Positions 21,671 to 30,277 of a stretch of 64,000 nt of DNA are shown piece by piece. The position numbers and the translations under genes are program-made. Position 1 is the stretch's first letter. Each line of letters starts with the position of its first letter. Under the pieces are notes generated by a model. That model worked only from the letters and a program-made list of their open reading frames with translations, ran no database searches and was not told where the DNA came from. This stretch comes from Bradyrhizobium valentinum (GTDB taxonomy: Bacteria; Pseudomonadota; Alphaproteobacteria; Rhizobiales; Xanthobacteraceae): assembly GCF_001440405.1 (NCBI RefSeq), contig NZ_LLXX01000029.1:28753-92752 (forward strand). Direction: 5' to 3'.

Positions 21671-21724
21671 TGATCTATTTCCTTAAACGTTTGGTTTCGA
21701 ACCAGTTTTGAGATTAGCGAAGGG

Positions 21725-22243
21725 TCAGGCCGCTTCGCCCTTTGAGGCATAGGCCTGGACGACGCGCGCGAGCTTGGCCGCGGGCGCAGTCGAGAGCTGA
21801 GCGATCTTGGTCGCCGGCGCCACCAGGAGGCCGACAAGCTTTCCGCGCAGTTCATCGAGTGACGGCAGCGAGGCAAGCGCCTTCACACCGTTCACGTCCA
21901 GGACGGTTTTACCCATCGAGCCGCCGAGAATGACGAACTTTTCGTTCGTCTTGGCGAACTCCATGGCAACCTTCGGCGCCGCTACCGGATCGTTTGAAGT
22001 CGCGATCACGGTCGGCCCCTTCAGCAGGGAACCGATGGCAACGACATCCGTGCCTTCAAGAGCAATTTTGGCGAGACGGTTCTTCGAGACCTTCACCGAC
22101 GCGCCCGCCTGCTTCATCTGCGTACGCAGTTTCTGCATCTGGGCCACGGTGAGGCCGGAATAGTGGGCGACGACTGCGACGCTCGTGGTCTTGAAGACCT
22201 CGTTCAGCGCCTCAACCGCGTCCTTTTTTGCCGCTCTTTCCAC
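21725..22243 (-). CDS. rplJ: 50S ribosomal protein L10
   Basis: A 172-aa stalk base protein. The N-terminus [33 protein letters not shown] and the [10 protein letters not shown] segment are typical, and the C-terminal helix region that binds L7/L12 dimers is Ala/Lys rich. Unusually for the canonical order, rplA is not next to it: about 4.7 kb of unrelated genes lie between. It therefore needs its own promoter and leader upstream of 22243. Confidence 0.96.
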   Translation of the reverse strand: MERAAKKDAVEALNEVFKTTSVAVVAHYSGLTVAQMQKLRTQMKQAGASVKVSKNRLAKIALEGTDVVAIGSLLKGPTVIATSNDPVAAPKVAMEFAKTNEKFVILGGSMGKTVLDVNGVKALASLPSLDELRGKLVGLLVAPATKIAQLSTAPAAKLARVVQAYASKGEAA

Positions 22244-22841
22244 AGCAAGCTCTCTCCGGTTGGCGGCCTTCGTAAGAAGTGAGACCGCCGGGTTGCACCC
22301 ATCGTCTCACCCAAAACCTGACCTCTAGACACCAGTCTCAAGGACACGTCGGGCAAGACGACATTGATAAGCCTGCCCTCCCGAACCAGATGGCGCGGGG
22401 TGTCGAGGTTCGAACCAAATCAGCTACGGCGCCGCAAAGGGCGGCGTTAAAGCAAAATCCGGTCTTCACCCGTCTATGCAGGCTGTAAGATTAAGCCGTT
22501 GAAGAAATTTGCATTTCAGTACAAATTTCGACTTGGGCGCCTGCAGTCTCGGACAGGATCGAGGTCATCCGGCAAGCCGAAAGACCCCTGCCGCATTCCA
22601 CCGAAGCGATGAGTTTTCCTTCCTTTCGAGCAATCCATGCGGATGTCCTGAAAGGAATGATCTCCTACCGTGCCGGGTTTTCGGAATGCGCGCACGGACG
22701 TGCCAGCAACGGCCAGCACGCCCGGAAGCCGGTTGTTTACCGAGTCTCACCCGACTTGCCAAGGGCAAAATTCACACCAGTTCGCTGACTGGCCGGAACA
22801 AAAATTTTCGCCCCGAATCCTGGAAATTCTTTGACGGGCTC
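22244..22841 (-). promoter_or_regulatory. Leader/promoter region of rplJL-rpoBC
   Basis: About 600 bp without a convincing gene, between rplJ (minus) and the divergent ECF41 operon. Because rplA ends at its own terminator, this region should carry the rplJ promoter and the L10-L7/L12 autoregulatory leader. An AT-rich dyad with 8-bp arms GAAATTTG (22504-22511) and CAAATTTC (22522-22529), 10 bp apart, is the only clear symmetric site seen. I could not fold the leader by eye. Confidence 0.45.
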
Positions 22842-22868
22842 CGTCACACCGGGGTCATCAGGCTCGTC
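22842..22868 (+). promoter_or_regulatory. Candidate ECF41 sigma-dependent promoter
   Basis: CGTCACA (22842-22848), 16 bp, then CGTC (22865-22868). The published ECF41 consensus, as I recall it, is TGTCACA spaced about 16 bp from CGTC, so only the first base differs. It sits just upstream of the operon that ends in the ECF41 sigma gene, implying autoregulation. The start site would fall right at the AGGAGG ribosome-binding site of the first gene, giving a very short leader. Confidence 0.6.
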
Positions 22869-22887
22869 TTGGCCGCAGGAGGTTCCC

Positions 22888-23265
22888 ATGCGGCGTCAGT
22901 TAGCGGCCTTTCTTGCGATACTTACGGTTCTGAACGGGCTGATCATGCTCGTGGCCGGCCCGCTTTGGTACCAAACCGTGCCAGGCGTGCCGGACACCGG
23001 CCCGTTCAACCCACATTTCGTTCAGGACATCGGCGCCGCGTTCCTCGTGGCCGGTCTGGCGCTGGCCGCGCGGGCATGGCGGCCACGGTACTGGCCGGCG
23101 GCTGTCGCGGGCGCCGGATTCCTCGCCGTCCACGCCCTGCTCCATGTGGTGATCATGGCGGGCGGCCACGCCCATCACCCCGCCTTCGACCTCCTCGCCA
23201 TCGTGCTGCCGTCGGCAGCCGCCCTTTATTCCGCCTTCCCCAGCCAAGGAGAACATCATGCGTAG
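22888..23265 (+). CDS. Small integral membrane protein of the ECF41 operon
   Basis: A 125-aa protein with about four predicted membrane helices: an N-terminal LAAFLAILTVLNGLIMLVAG, then IGAAFLVAGLALAARAW, AAVAGAGFLAVHALLHVVIMAGG and LLAIVLPSAAALYSAF. The His cluster GGHAHH lies in a loop. ATG 22888 was chosen because AGGAGG precedes it at 22877-22883. The stop overlaps the next gene by 8 bp, so the two are translationally linked. I do not recognise a named family; DoxX-like or DUF membrane proteins are possible. Confidence 0.75.
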   Translation: MRRQLAAFLAILTVLNGLIMLVAGPLWYQTVPGVPDTGPFNPHFVQDIGAAFLVAGLALAARAWRPRYWPAAVAGAGFLAVHALLHVVIMAGGHAHHPAFDLLAIVLPSAAALYSAFPSQGEHHA

Positions 23266-23803
23266 TTGGATCGCGCGCCGCAGCTTGCGCGCATTTGCCA
23301 AGCGTTACGGGTACGACATCAGCTATCTCGAAATGATGCTGAACGTATCCCCTTCCGCCTTCTTCAAATTCGCACCCCTCATGAAGGCGGCCGCCCACCG
23401 CGAGGCGGTCCCGATCGACGCGAGTTTCGCGGCCAAGATCGTCGGCGCGTTGGCCGAGGATTGCGGCCCTTGCACCCAACTGGTCGTCGACATGGCGCTG
23501 GAAGCCGGCATGGCCAAGGACCAGATTGAAGCGGTTCTCCGCCGCGATCCACGCGCAATGAACGACGCGACCACGCTGGGTTTCAGGTTTGCCGACGCCG
23601 TAGTGCGCCGCTCCGGCGAGGATGACGAGTTTCGCGACGCCGTCCGGGCCCAATGGGGCACGAAAGGCGTGATAGATCTGACCCTGGCGCTGCAAATGGG
23701 CCGCATGTTCCCGATGGTGAAGGCCGGACTCGGCTATGCCAAGGAGTGCCGCCGCGTCACTGTCCGTGGACACAATGTCGATGTCGTCAAACAGGCCGCA
23801 TGA
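23258..23803 (+). CDS. AhpD-like / carboxymuconolactone decarboxylase-family protein
   Basis: A 181-aa all-helical protein with a CxxC redox motif in EDCGPCTQLVVDMALEAGM (about residues 67-85), the arrangement of AhpD-like peroxidase partners. Proteins of the COE class (carboxymuconolactone decarboxylases, oxidoreductases, epimerases) are the classic partners of ECF41 sigma factors, and the sigma gene follows with overlap. It probably acts in thiol-dependent peroxide or electrophile detoxification in the cytoplasm; the substrate is not known. An SD-like AAGGAG lies at 23250-23255. Confidence 0.85.
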   Translation: MRSWIARRSLRAFAKRYGYDISYLEMMLNVSPSAFFKFAPLMKAAAHREAVPIDASFAAKIVGALAEDCGPCTQLVVDMALEAGMAKDQIEAVLRRDPRAMNDATTLGFRFADAVVRRSGEDDEFRDAVRAQWGTKGVIDLTLALQMGRMFPMVKAGLGYAKECRRVTVRGHNVDVVKQAA

Positions 23804-24668
23804 CCACGACCCGCTGGCGCCCCATCGCGGGCGCCTGCTCGGGCTCGCCTATCGCATGCTCGGCAGCCGCAGCGACGCGGAAGACGTCGTGCAGGACGCC
23901 TATTTTCGCTTTGCCGGCGCGCAGGACGTCCACAACGCGGAGGCTTTTCTCGTTACCGTGGTGACCCGGCTTTGTCTCGATCGCCTGAAAAGCGCGAGGG
24001 CGCAGCGGGAGGTCTATGTCGGGCCATGGCTGCCGGAGCCGGTGTTCGATGCGGAGAGCCTGTCGGCCGACGCCGCCACCGAGCTGGCCGACGACCTATC
24101 GTTCGCATTGCTGCTGGCGCTGGACCGGCTGTCGCCAATGGAACGCGCGGCCTTCCTGCTCCACGACGTGTTCGATACGCCGTTTTCCGAGATCGCCGCG
24201 ATGCTCGGTCGCACCGAGGCGTCCTGCCGGCAACTGGCATCACGGGCGCGCCGTGCGGTGCGCGACAATCGCCCGGCGCCGGCGCGAGCGCCCGACAATC
24301 ACGCCCGTCTGCTGCAGGCTTTCAGTGAAGCGGTCGCCAGCGGCAACGTTGCGCAGCTCGCCGCGCTGCTACGCGAGGATGCGGTGGCGCTCACCGATGG
24401 CGGTGGCCGCAAGACGGCAGCGCGCAATCCGATCATCGGCGCCGACAAGATCGCGCGTTTCTTCATCGGTATTGCCGCCAAGAACGCCGGCCACGACATG
24501 CGCATCGAGCCTGCCATGATCAACGGCGCCTTCGGCGCCCTGCTCTACCTGGACGGCGAACTCGACAACACCATGAGCATGGCGATCGACGGCGAGAAAA
24601 TCGCCGCGATCTATATCGTCCGCAATCCAGACAAGCTGCGCCATCTGTCGTCTGCCGGGTTGCACTGA
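23775..24668 (+). CDS. ECF41-family (SigJ-like) RNA polymerase sigma factor with SnoaL-like C-terminal domain
   Basis: About 297 aa. Sigma region 2 is APHRGRLLGLAYRMLGSRSDAEDVVQDAYFRF and region 4 is LSPMERAAFLLHDVFDTPFSEIAAMLGR followed by a helix-turn-helix. The C-terminal ~110 residues form the SnoaL/NTF2-like extension that replaces an anti-sigma factor in this family. The diagnostic ECF41 motifs WLPEP, DGGGR (consensus DGGGK) and NPDKL are all present. The start is uncertain: ATG 23775 or 23781 (used here) overlaps the upstream gene by about 25 bp; ATG 23736 is a longer option. It likely activates its own operon through the promoter at 22842. Confidence 0.92.
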   Translation: MSMSSNRPHDHDPLAPHRGRLLGLAYRMLGSRSDAEDVVQDAYFRFAGAQDVHNAEAFLVTVVTRLCLDRLKSARAQREVYVGPWLPEPVFDAESLSADAATELADDLSFALLLALDRLSPMERAAFLLHDVFDTPFSEIAAMLGRTEASCRQLASRARRAVRDNRPAPARAPDNHARLLQAFSEAVASGNVAQLAALLREDAVALTDGGGRKTAARNPIIGADKIARFFIGIAAKNAGHDMRIEPAMINGAFGALLYLDGELDNTMSMAIDGEKIAAIYIVRNPDKLRHLSSAGLH

Positions 24669-24813
24669 TCCAAGTTGAACAATCGCGCTAACGGCCTCCT
24701 AACCTCATCGTTCAGATTTGCCACGCTCAGGTCGTGCATTAACCGCCGCACAACCGCCAGCCGGCAGTTTCAGGCCGGAGCTGCGCCGGCCGTGGCGCCA
24801 GGGGAGCGCTGTC

Positions 24814-25812
24814 ATGCCTGTTATCCGCAATTCCGCCCGAGCATTCATTGCGGCACTGATCGTGCTTGTCATATTCCACGGCATCATGTCGGTGCTTGGT
24901 CTCGGCGTATTCCTCGCCAACAAGATCGAGCCGCCCTCGCCGGACCGCGCATTTCAGATTTTCGTGACGCGCGTCGCAATCGATGCCGCCCTGCTTGCCG
25001 CCGGCCACTGGCTGCTGCGTTCGTTCGGCCTCGCCACGCGCATGATCTATGGGCTGATGGGCGGAACGGCCGCCGCAGTCGGCTATGCCTTTGCGTTGTC
25101 GCAAGACCTCAACATCGCTCCGCCCCTGGACGGCACTCTTCTGACGGCAGCGGTATTGCCGACCCTGGTCGGCATGATCAGCGCGACCCTATACGCCCAG
25201 TTTGCCGGCCGCGAGATGCTGGGAGCCCATCGCGGCAGTACCGCAATTCCCGACGCCGCCCCCGTGCCCGCCATTCCCGCAAATTTCGATGGGCCGGTTC
25301 AAGTCCGCACCTCGATGGCTGCAACCACCATCGCGGCGATGGTGCCGGCTGCCATGGTGGCGCTGATCACAATCCCCTTCGTGACGTTCTTTCTGACAGA
25401 ATGGGACACCGATGGTTCGCAAAATCCGGCCTGGGCCAATCAGATTTCGCGAATGGCGCTACCGGCGTATTTTTTCATGGCAACCTTGTTAGCGACAGCC
25501 ATTCCATCGGCCATCATTGTCAGCGTCACACACGCTGCAGCGCGCGCTTTCCGGCGCACGCGCGGAACTGACTACGCCGTCATCGGTGCCCTTGTTGGCA
25601 TAGTCGCCTCCGTTGCCTTGGCGATGTTGGTTCCCACACCCCTGTTAGCGCTGGTCGTCGTTGCCGCGGCCATCATGGGACCTGCCTATCGCCGCTTCGC
25701 AGGCCTCGAGCCGCTGCCCTTGCCCGAAGCGGTGATGGCGACCGACCCTGCCACTCTGGTCGGCGAGCACGATCCCGCGCGACGAACTCGCGCCGTGATC
25801 ATGAACGGCTGA
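24814..25812 (+). CDS. Multi-pass membrane protein of unknown function
   Basis: A 332-aa protein with about seven hydrophobic segments, including AFIAALIVLVIFHGIMSVLG at the N-terminus, MIYGLMGGTAAAVGYAFAL, a pair in the middle, and AVIGALVGIVASVALAMLV near the C-terminus, with a charged tail. ATG 24814 follows GGGGAG at 24801-24806. No conserved catalytic motif is visible and I do not recognise the family. It lies 145 bp past the ECF41 gene and could be co-transcribed with it, though the gap suggests a separate unit. Confidence 0.75.
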   Translation: MPVIRNSARAFIAALIVLVIFHGIMSVLGLGVFLANKIEPPSPDRAFQIFVTRVAIDAALLAAGHWLLRSFGLATRMIYGLMGGTAAAVGYAFALSQDLNIAPPLDGTLLTAAVLPTLVGMISATLYAQFAGREMLGAHRGSTAIPDAAPVPAIPANFDGPVQVRTSMAATTIAAMVPAAMVALITIPFVTFFLTEWDTDGSQNPAWANQISRMALPAYFFMATLLATAIPSAIIVSVTHAAARAFRRTRGTDYAVIGALVGIVASVALAMLVPTPLLALVVVAAAIMGPAYRRFAGLEPLPLPEAVMATDPATLVGEHDPARRTRAVIMNG

Positions 25813-25830
25813 ACCAGCCGGCCAGTAGCG

Positions 25831-26778
25831 CTATCCCACCTTGTAGGGCAGCGGCTTGCCGGCGAAGAACGCATCCAGATTGGCCAGCACGCAGTTCTGC
25901 ATGGCCACATGCGACTCCAGTGTATGGCCGCCGATATGCGGAGAGAGCACGACGTTAGGCAGCGCCGTCAGCGTATCAGGCGCATGCGGCTCCTTCGCGT
26001 AGACGTCGAGACCGGCGCCGGCGATGGTCTGATCCGTCAGTGCTGCGATCAGCGCCGGCTGGTCGATGACCGAGCCGCGCGAGATGTTGACGACGTAACC
26101 GTCCTTGCCGAGCTTGCGCAGGATATCGGCATCGACAGCGTGATTGGTATCCGCTCCCGCCCGCACCGCGATCATCAAGACGCTGCACCATTCGGCCAGC
26201 GCATCCAGGCTCGGAAAATATCGGTACGGCACGTCGTGCTGGCTGCGGCTGAAATAGCCGACCTCGGTCTCGAAGGCGGCGACGCGCGCGGCAATCTTGC
26301 GGCCGATCTCGCCCATGCCGTAGACGCCTATTCTGCGGCCGAGCATGCCCGCCTGCGGACGCATCATCGGCGACGGTTTTGCAGCCGCCCAGCTTCCGCC
26401 CCGCACGTAATCGTCCGCCGCGAGCAGTCGCCGTGTGGCCGCCAGCATTAAAGTAACCGCGATGTCGGCGACCGACGCCGCGTTCGCCCCCGGGCTGTGA
26501 CCGACCGCGATGCTGCGTTTCGCCGCCGCAGCCAGATCGACGCCGTCATAGCCGGTGCCGTAGCAGATGATCGCGCCGAGCTTGGGCAGCATGTCCATGG
26601 CGCCAGCGCCGAGCGGCGTGCCGCCCGCCGTAATCATCGCGCGAATGTCCGCGAGCTGTTCGGCAGAAAACACTTCACTGGGCGGCTTGCCAGCGGCGTT
26701 CAGGAGTTCAAACCGTTCGCCGAAACGCTCCATCTGGGCCTTTGGAAAACGCGAATAGATCAGGACCTTCTCGGGCAT
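25831..26778 (-). CDS. D-2-hydroxyacid dehydrogenase (NAD(P)-binding)
   Basis: A 315-aa cytoplasmic oxidoreductase of the D-isomer 2-hydroxyacid dehydrogenase family. The nucleotide-binding motif is GVYGMGEIGRKIA. The catalytic Arg lies in NISRGSVID, Glu in LDVYAKEP and His in SPHIGGHT, so the active-site triad is complete. Start 26778 (MPEKVLIYSRF) was chosen because a GGAAG ribosome-binding site precedes it; a longer upstream in-frame start is unlikely. The substrate is probably glyoxylate/hydroxypyruvate or a similar 2-oxoacid. It is convergent with the membrane protein gene and separated from rplA by a terminator. Confidence 0.92.
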   Translation of the reverse strand: MPEKVLIYSRFPKAQMERFGERFELLNAAGKPPSEVFSAEQLADIRAMITAGGTPLGAGAMDMLPKLGAIICYGTGYDGVDLAAAAKRSIAVGHSPGANAASVADIAVTLMLAATRRLLAADDYVRGGSWAAAKPSPMMRPQAGMLGRRIGVYGMGEIGRKIAARVAAFETEVGYFSRSQHDVPYRYFPSLDALAEWCSVLMIAVRAGADTNHAVDADILRKLGKDGYVVNISRGSVIDQPALIAALTDQTIAGAGLDVYAKEPHAPDTLTALPNVVLSPHIGGHTLESHVAMQNCVLANLDAFFAGKPLPYKVG

Positions 26779-26852
26779 TGTTCTTCCTTCTTGCCAAGTC
26801 CTTCTTGTCGAGTCCGGCATAGGCGACGATTACGCAAAGCGTCGTCAAACGC

Positions 26853-26886
26853 AAAGGGCGGAATCGGTTTCCCGATTCCGCCCTTT
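26853..26886. terminator. Bidirectional terminator after rplA
   Basis: A perfect 15-bp stem (AAAGGGCGGAATCGG / CCGATTCCGCCCTTT, loop TTTC), 25 bp beyond the rplA stop. It ends the secE-nusG-rplK-rplA unit, so rplJ must be transcribed separately. On the plus strand the stem runs into TTTTC. Confidence 0.88.
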
Positions 26887-26910
26887 TCTATTCACGTAAA
26901 CTGAAATGAA

Positions 26911-27603
26911 CTAGCCAAGCAGCGTGCCCGGCTCGACCTTGACGCCCGGGCCCATGGTGGAGGAAACCGCCACGCGCTGGATATAGGTGCCCTTGGCGCC
27001 GGCGGGCTTTGCTTTCGACACCGCATCAGCAAGCGCCTTCACATTCTGCACGAGCTTTTCCTCGGAGAACGACGCCTTGCCGACACCGGCCTGCACAATG
27101 CCGGCCTTCTCGACGCGGAACTCGACCGACCCGCCCTTGGCGCCCTTTACGGCGGACGTGACGTCCATCGTCACGGTGCCGATCTTCGGGTTCGGCATCA
27201 TGCCGCGCGGGCCGAGCACCTTACCGAGGCGACCGACCAGCGGCATCATGTCGGGGGTGGCGATACAGCGATCGAAATCGATGTTGCCGCCCTGCACCTT
27301 CTCGACCAGATCTTCGGCGCCGACGACGTCAGCGCCCGCCGCCTTGGCTTCCTCAGCCTTGGCACCGCGGGCGAACACGCCGACGCGCAGCGTGCGGCCG
27401 GTGCCGTTCGGCAGGTTGACGACGCCACGAACCATCTGGTCAGCGTGACGCGGATCGACGCCGAGATTGATCGCAATTTCGATCGTCTCGTCGAACTTCG
27501 ACGTGGCGCGTTCCTTGACCATTTTGATGGCATCCGCGAGCGGGTAGAGCTTCTCGCGGTCGATGCCCTCGCGGACCTTCTTCAAACGTTTTCCGATTGC
27601 CAT
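26911..27603 (-). CDS. rplA: 50S ribosomal protein L1
   Basis: A 230-aa L1 protein forming the mobile stalk at the E site and, in E. coli, a repressor of its own rplKA mRNA. It starts [22 protein letters not shown]; the conserved [20 protein letters not shown] and VHN-loop equivalents are present. It lies 6 bp downstream of rplK and is followed by a strong terminator. Confidence 0.97.
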   Translation of the reverse strand: MAIGKRLKKVREGIDREKLYPLADAIKMVKERATSKFDETIEIAINLGVDPRHADQMVRGVVNLPNGTGRTLRVGVFARGAKAEEAKAAGADVVGAEDLVEKVQGGNIDFDRCIATPDMMPLVGRLGKVLGPRGMMPNPKIGTVTMDVTSAVKGAKGGSVEFRVEKAGIVQAGVGKASFSEEKLVQNVKALADAVSKAKPAGAKGTYIQRVAVSSTMGPGVKVEPGTLLG

Positions 27604-27609
27604 GGTCCG

Positions 27610-28038
27610 TTACCCCGCAACTTCCAGACCCATCGAACGGGCGGAGCCCTCGACCATCTTCATGGCCGATTCGATGGATTCGCAATTGAGATCCTTCATC
27701 TTCTTCTCGGCGATCTCGCGCACCTGCGCTTTGGTCACCTGGCCGGCCTTGTCGCGGCCCGGAGCTTTCGAACCGGACTGGATCTTGGCGGCCTGCTTGA
27801 GGAAGTGGGACATCGGCGGCGTCTTCATCTCGAAGGTGAAGGAACGGTCCGCATAGATGGTGATGATCACCGGGATCGGGGTGTTCTTTTCTTCCTTCTG
27901 CGTCTGCGCGTTGAACGCCTTGCAGAATTCCATGATGTTGAGGCCGCGCTGACCAAGCGCGGGACCGATCGGGGGCGAAGGATTCGCCGCACCAGCCGGG
28001 ACCTGAAGCTTCAGGTATCCGGTCACTTTCTTTGCCAT
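27610..28038 (-). CDS. rplK: 50S ribosomal protein L11
   Basis: A 142-aa protein of the GTPase-associated centre (thiostrepton region). It starts [40 protein letters not shown], including the conserved proline-rich N-terminal domain, and ends [11 protein letters not shown]. It lies 130 bp after nusG and 6 bp before rplA. Confidence 0.97.
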   Translation of the reverse strand: MAKKVTGYLKLQVPAGAANPSPPIGPALGQRGLNIMEFCKAFNAQTQKEEKNTPIPVIITIYADRSFTFEMKTPPMSHFLKQAAKIQSGSKAPGRDKAGQVTKAQVREIAEKKMKDLNCESIESAMKMVEGSARSMGLEVAG

Positions 28039-28168
28039 GTATCACTCCTGTTGTGCCGGCCGGGGCCGGCGGTTTCAGGGCCCGTGGTTCGGTTGAAGCG
28101 CGGTTGGCGACCGCCCTCTTCCTCCCACGGCCTTAGTTGACGCGAAGACAAGCTTCGCGCCGTTCCAA

Positions 28169-28720
28169 TCAGACCTTCTCGACCTGACCGAATTCCAGTT
28201 CGACAGGCGTAGCGCGGCCGAAGATCGACACCGCGACCTTCACGCGCGAACGCGCCTCGTCAATTTCTTCAACCACGCCGGAGAACGACGCGAACGGACC
28301 ATCGGCCACGCGGACGTTCTCGCCGATTTCGAACGATACCGACGCCTTCGGACGTTCGACGCCTTCCTGCACCTGGTGCAGGATCCGCATCGCCTCGGAT
28401 TCGGAGATCGGCATCGGCTTGTTTTCGGCGCCGAGGAAGCCAGTCACCTTGGGCGTGTTCTTGATGAGATGGAACGCCTCGTCGGTCAGCTTCATCTTCA
28501 CCAGCACGTAGCCCGGGAAGAACTTGCGCTCGGCATCGATCTTGCGGCCGCGGCGCACTTCGGTGACCTTTTCGGTCGGCACCAGCACCTGATCGAACAG
28601 TTCCTCTAGTCCGCGCTGCTTCGCCTGTTCGCGGATCGATTCCGCGACCTTCTTCTCGAAGTTCGAATAGGCGTGGACGATATACCAGCGCTTGTCCATC
28701 GTAAGGGTTCCGGTGCTCAT
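28169..28720 (-). CDS. nusG: Transcription termination/antitermination protein NusG
   Basis: A 183-aa NusG linking RNA polymerase to Rho and to ribosomal S10. The NGN domain begins RWYIVHAYSNFEKKVAESI and includes FFPGYVLVKM; the C-terminal KOW domain includes GENVRVADGPFASFSGVVEEID. Start 28720 overlaps the secE stop, which favours translational coupling; ATG 28699 (MDKRWYIV) is a shorter alternative giving 176 aa. A longer open frame running further upstream merely overlaps secE. Confidence 0.95.
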   Translation of the reverse strand: MSTGTLTMDKRWYIVHAYSNFEKKVAESIREQAKQRGLEELFDQVLVPTEKVTEVRRGRKIDAERKFFPGYVLVKMKLTDEAFHLIKNTPKVTGFLGAENKPMPISESEAMRILHQVQEGVERPKASVSFEIGENVRVADGPFASFSGVVEEIDEARSRVKVAVSIFGRATPVELEFGQVEKV

Positions 28721-28911
28721 CATTGGACGCCCAGCAGGAAAGTGACGACGTAGCGGATGATCAGATCCGAGATGAAGAAGAAGATCGAAGCCAGTGCAAC
28801 CATCACGAACACCATGATCGTGGTGATCGTCGTCTCGCGGCGCGTCGGCCAAGTGACCTTGGCGGTCTCTGAGCGCACTTCCTGCAGGAATTTGAACGGG
28901 CTGAAAGCCAT
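28720..28911 (-). CDS. secE: Preprotein translocase subunit SecE
   Basis: A 63-aa single-span SecE, the essential clamp of the SecYEG channel. The cytoplasmic amphipathic helix FSPFKFLQEVRSETAKVTWPTRRET carries the conserved KVTWP motif, followed by a transmembrane helix (IMVFVMVALASIFFFISDLII). It is the first gene of the secE-nusG-rplK-rplA unit. In many alphaproteobacteria tRNA-Trp lies just upstream; here tRNA-Trp has been displaced. Confidence 0.95.
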   Translation of the reverse strand: MAFSPFKFLQEVRSETAKVTWPTRRETTITTIMVFVMVALASIFFFISDLIIRYVVTFLLGVQ

Positions 28912-29286
28912 CGTTGGTTACCGCGTCCTTCGTGAGACGTTTGTGATTTAAAGCGAATCCGAACAGCCCTCTCGCGCCCAGCCCTCTCTCGAAGGATGAG
29001 CCGCATAGCGGGCTCGATTGTTCGGGGGAATTCAAAGCCGCGCCGGATATCCGTCAAACGGGCCGGCAGCAGGTAGCGGGTATCTACTGGCAGCCGGGCA
29101 AAAGGTCAAGGTACGGGGTGCCGCGGGCCTCCAACGAGCCGTTTCCGGGGGGGGGGCCTGGACGGCGAAAAGCCATTGGTTAATCGCAGGTACCGGCTCC
29201 CCCTCAAATCCTCATGAGAGCGCGATCCGGATATTAAAAGCTGGCTGCTATCCTGATGCTCGATCGATGGGCAATGAGGGATGACC
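28912..29286. other. Spacer upstream of secE
   Basis: About 375 bp with no gene I can support. It should contain the secE operon promoter (minus strand). A run of ten G at 29147-29156 is the only striking feature and is a place to suspect assembly error. No tRNA is recognisable here. Confidence 0.5.
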
Positions 29287-29472
29287 ATGGCTCAGTTAGG
29301 CCACGAATACGATAGACCTTCAGGCGAGACGGCCTGGACCGTTCTCGACGCGGCGAATGACCTCGGCGACATCATGACGGTCGATGCGTGCCGAAGGGTG
29401 ATCGACGCTGACTTGCGCGGCGAAGTTCCCGCCCGATCGGACATAGCGGTACTTTCCGCATTTTTTAGCTAG
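29287..29472 (+). CDS. Small hypothetical protein (61 aa)
   Basis: An ATG-initiated 61-aa acidic frame (MAQLGHEYDRPSGETAWTV...) with a GAGGGA-type ribosome-binding site a few bases upstream. No motif or signal peptide is visible and I recognise no family. It runs convergent to the stress operon. It could be spurious. Confidence 0.35.
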   Translation: MAQLGHEYDRPSGETAWTVLDAANDLGDIMTVDACRRVIDADLRGEVPARSDIAVLSAFFS

Positions 29473-29539
29473 TTTCGAGCTGACGGGAAGGAATCCCGCC
29501 AAACCACTGATCGACCACCTAATTTTTGCACCCGAGAAG

Positions 29540-30277
29540 CTACTGCCGCAGTTTCTCCCGACTGGCATCCAGCGCATCCCGGCCGGCCTGCTCCACCCGG
29601 TCGGCATATTCGGCACCGGCGTCTGCAAGTTCGGCCTGGAGCGTGTCGGAGGCCTCTCGGACACTTTGCGACACGGCTCCTGCACGCTCCTTCAGGTCTG
29701 CCTTCAGGCCATCACTCAGGTCCCCGACCCACTCGTCTTCGAGAGCAGACTTGGCCAAGGCGCCCGCCACCGTGGCACCGATCGCAAGACCTACGGCGCC
29801 GAGGACCAGCGGTTGCCTTTCCAGAAGGTCGGAAAGGGAGGATTGGGCCTGCCTGAAGGCTTCCTTCCTTGGCAATGCCCGGCCCAACCGGTCAAACATC
29901 TCCCGCGCACTGGTCATGCCTTCGTCGAACCGCTCGCTCGTCGTTTCCGCCGCCCCTGACATCGCATCGGAAGCGGCCGTTCTGCTGTCACTGACCGTTT
30001 CGTTGATGCCGCGCGAGGCTTCGTCCTTCATCCGGGAGGCGCGATTCCGCATGGAACCGTAAGTATCCTCCCAAGTGGAGCCGGCCGACCTTTGTGCACG
30101 TGCGCCGATGTCAGCGAGCGGCGCGGCCGCTGACGTGACCGAACCGGCGGCGTTCTTCAGCTTGTCGCTACCGATGAGCAGCCACAGCGCGCCACCCCCG
30201 ATCAGGGCCGCGGCAAGCGGGTTCTCCCGGGCAGCGGCGGTCAGACTATCTATGAAACTTCCTTGTGAACCGCTCAT
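29540..30277 (-). CDS. Amphipathic-helix stress protein (apolipoprotein/YqjD-like, 245 aa)
   Basis: Last gene of a five-gene minus-strand operon. It has a membrane helix near the N-terminus (NPLAAALIGGGALWLLIG), a long Ala/Ser/Thr/Arg/Asp-rich region with heptad-like periodicity, a second hydrophobic stretch (RQPLVLGAVGLAIGATVAGALA) and a helical tail. Its composition resembles nutrient-deprivation-induced and ElaB/YqjD-type proteins that associate with membranes and ribosomes or confer desiccation tolerance. The start overlaps the previous stop by 4 bp (ATGA). Function not established. Confidence 0.75.
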   Translation of the reverse strand: MSGSQGSFIDSLTAAARENPLAAALIGGGALWLLIGSDKLKNAAGSVTSAAAPLADIGARAQRSAGSTWEDTYGSMRNRASRMKDEASRGINETVSDSRTAASDAMSGAAETTSERFDEGMTSAREMFDRLGRALPRKEAFRQAQSSLSDLLERQPLVLGAVGLAIGATVAGALAKSALEDEWVGDLSDGLKADLKERAGAVSQSVREASDTLQAELADAGAEYADRVEQAGRDALDASREKLRQ

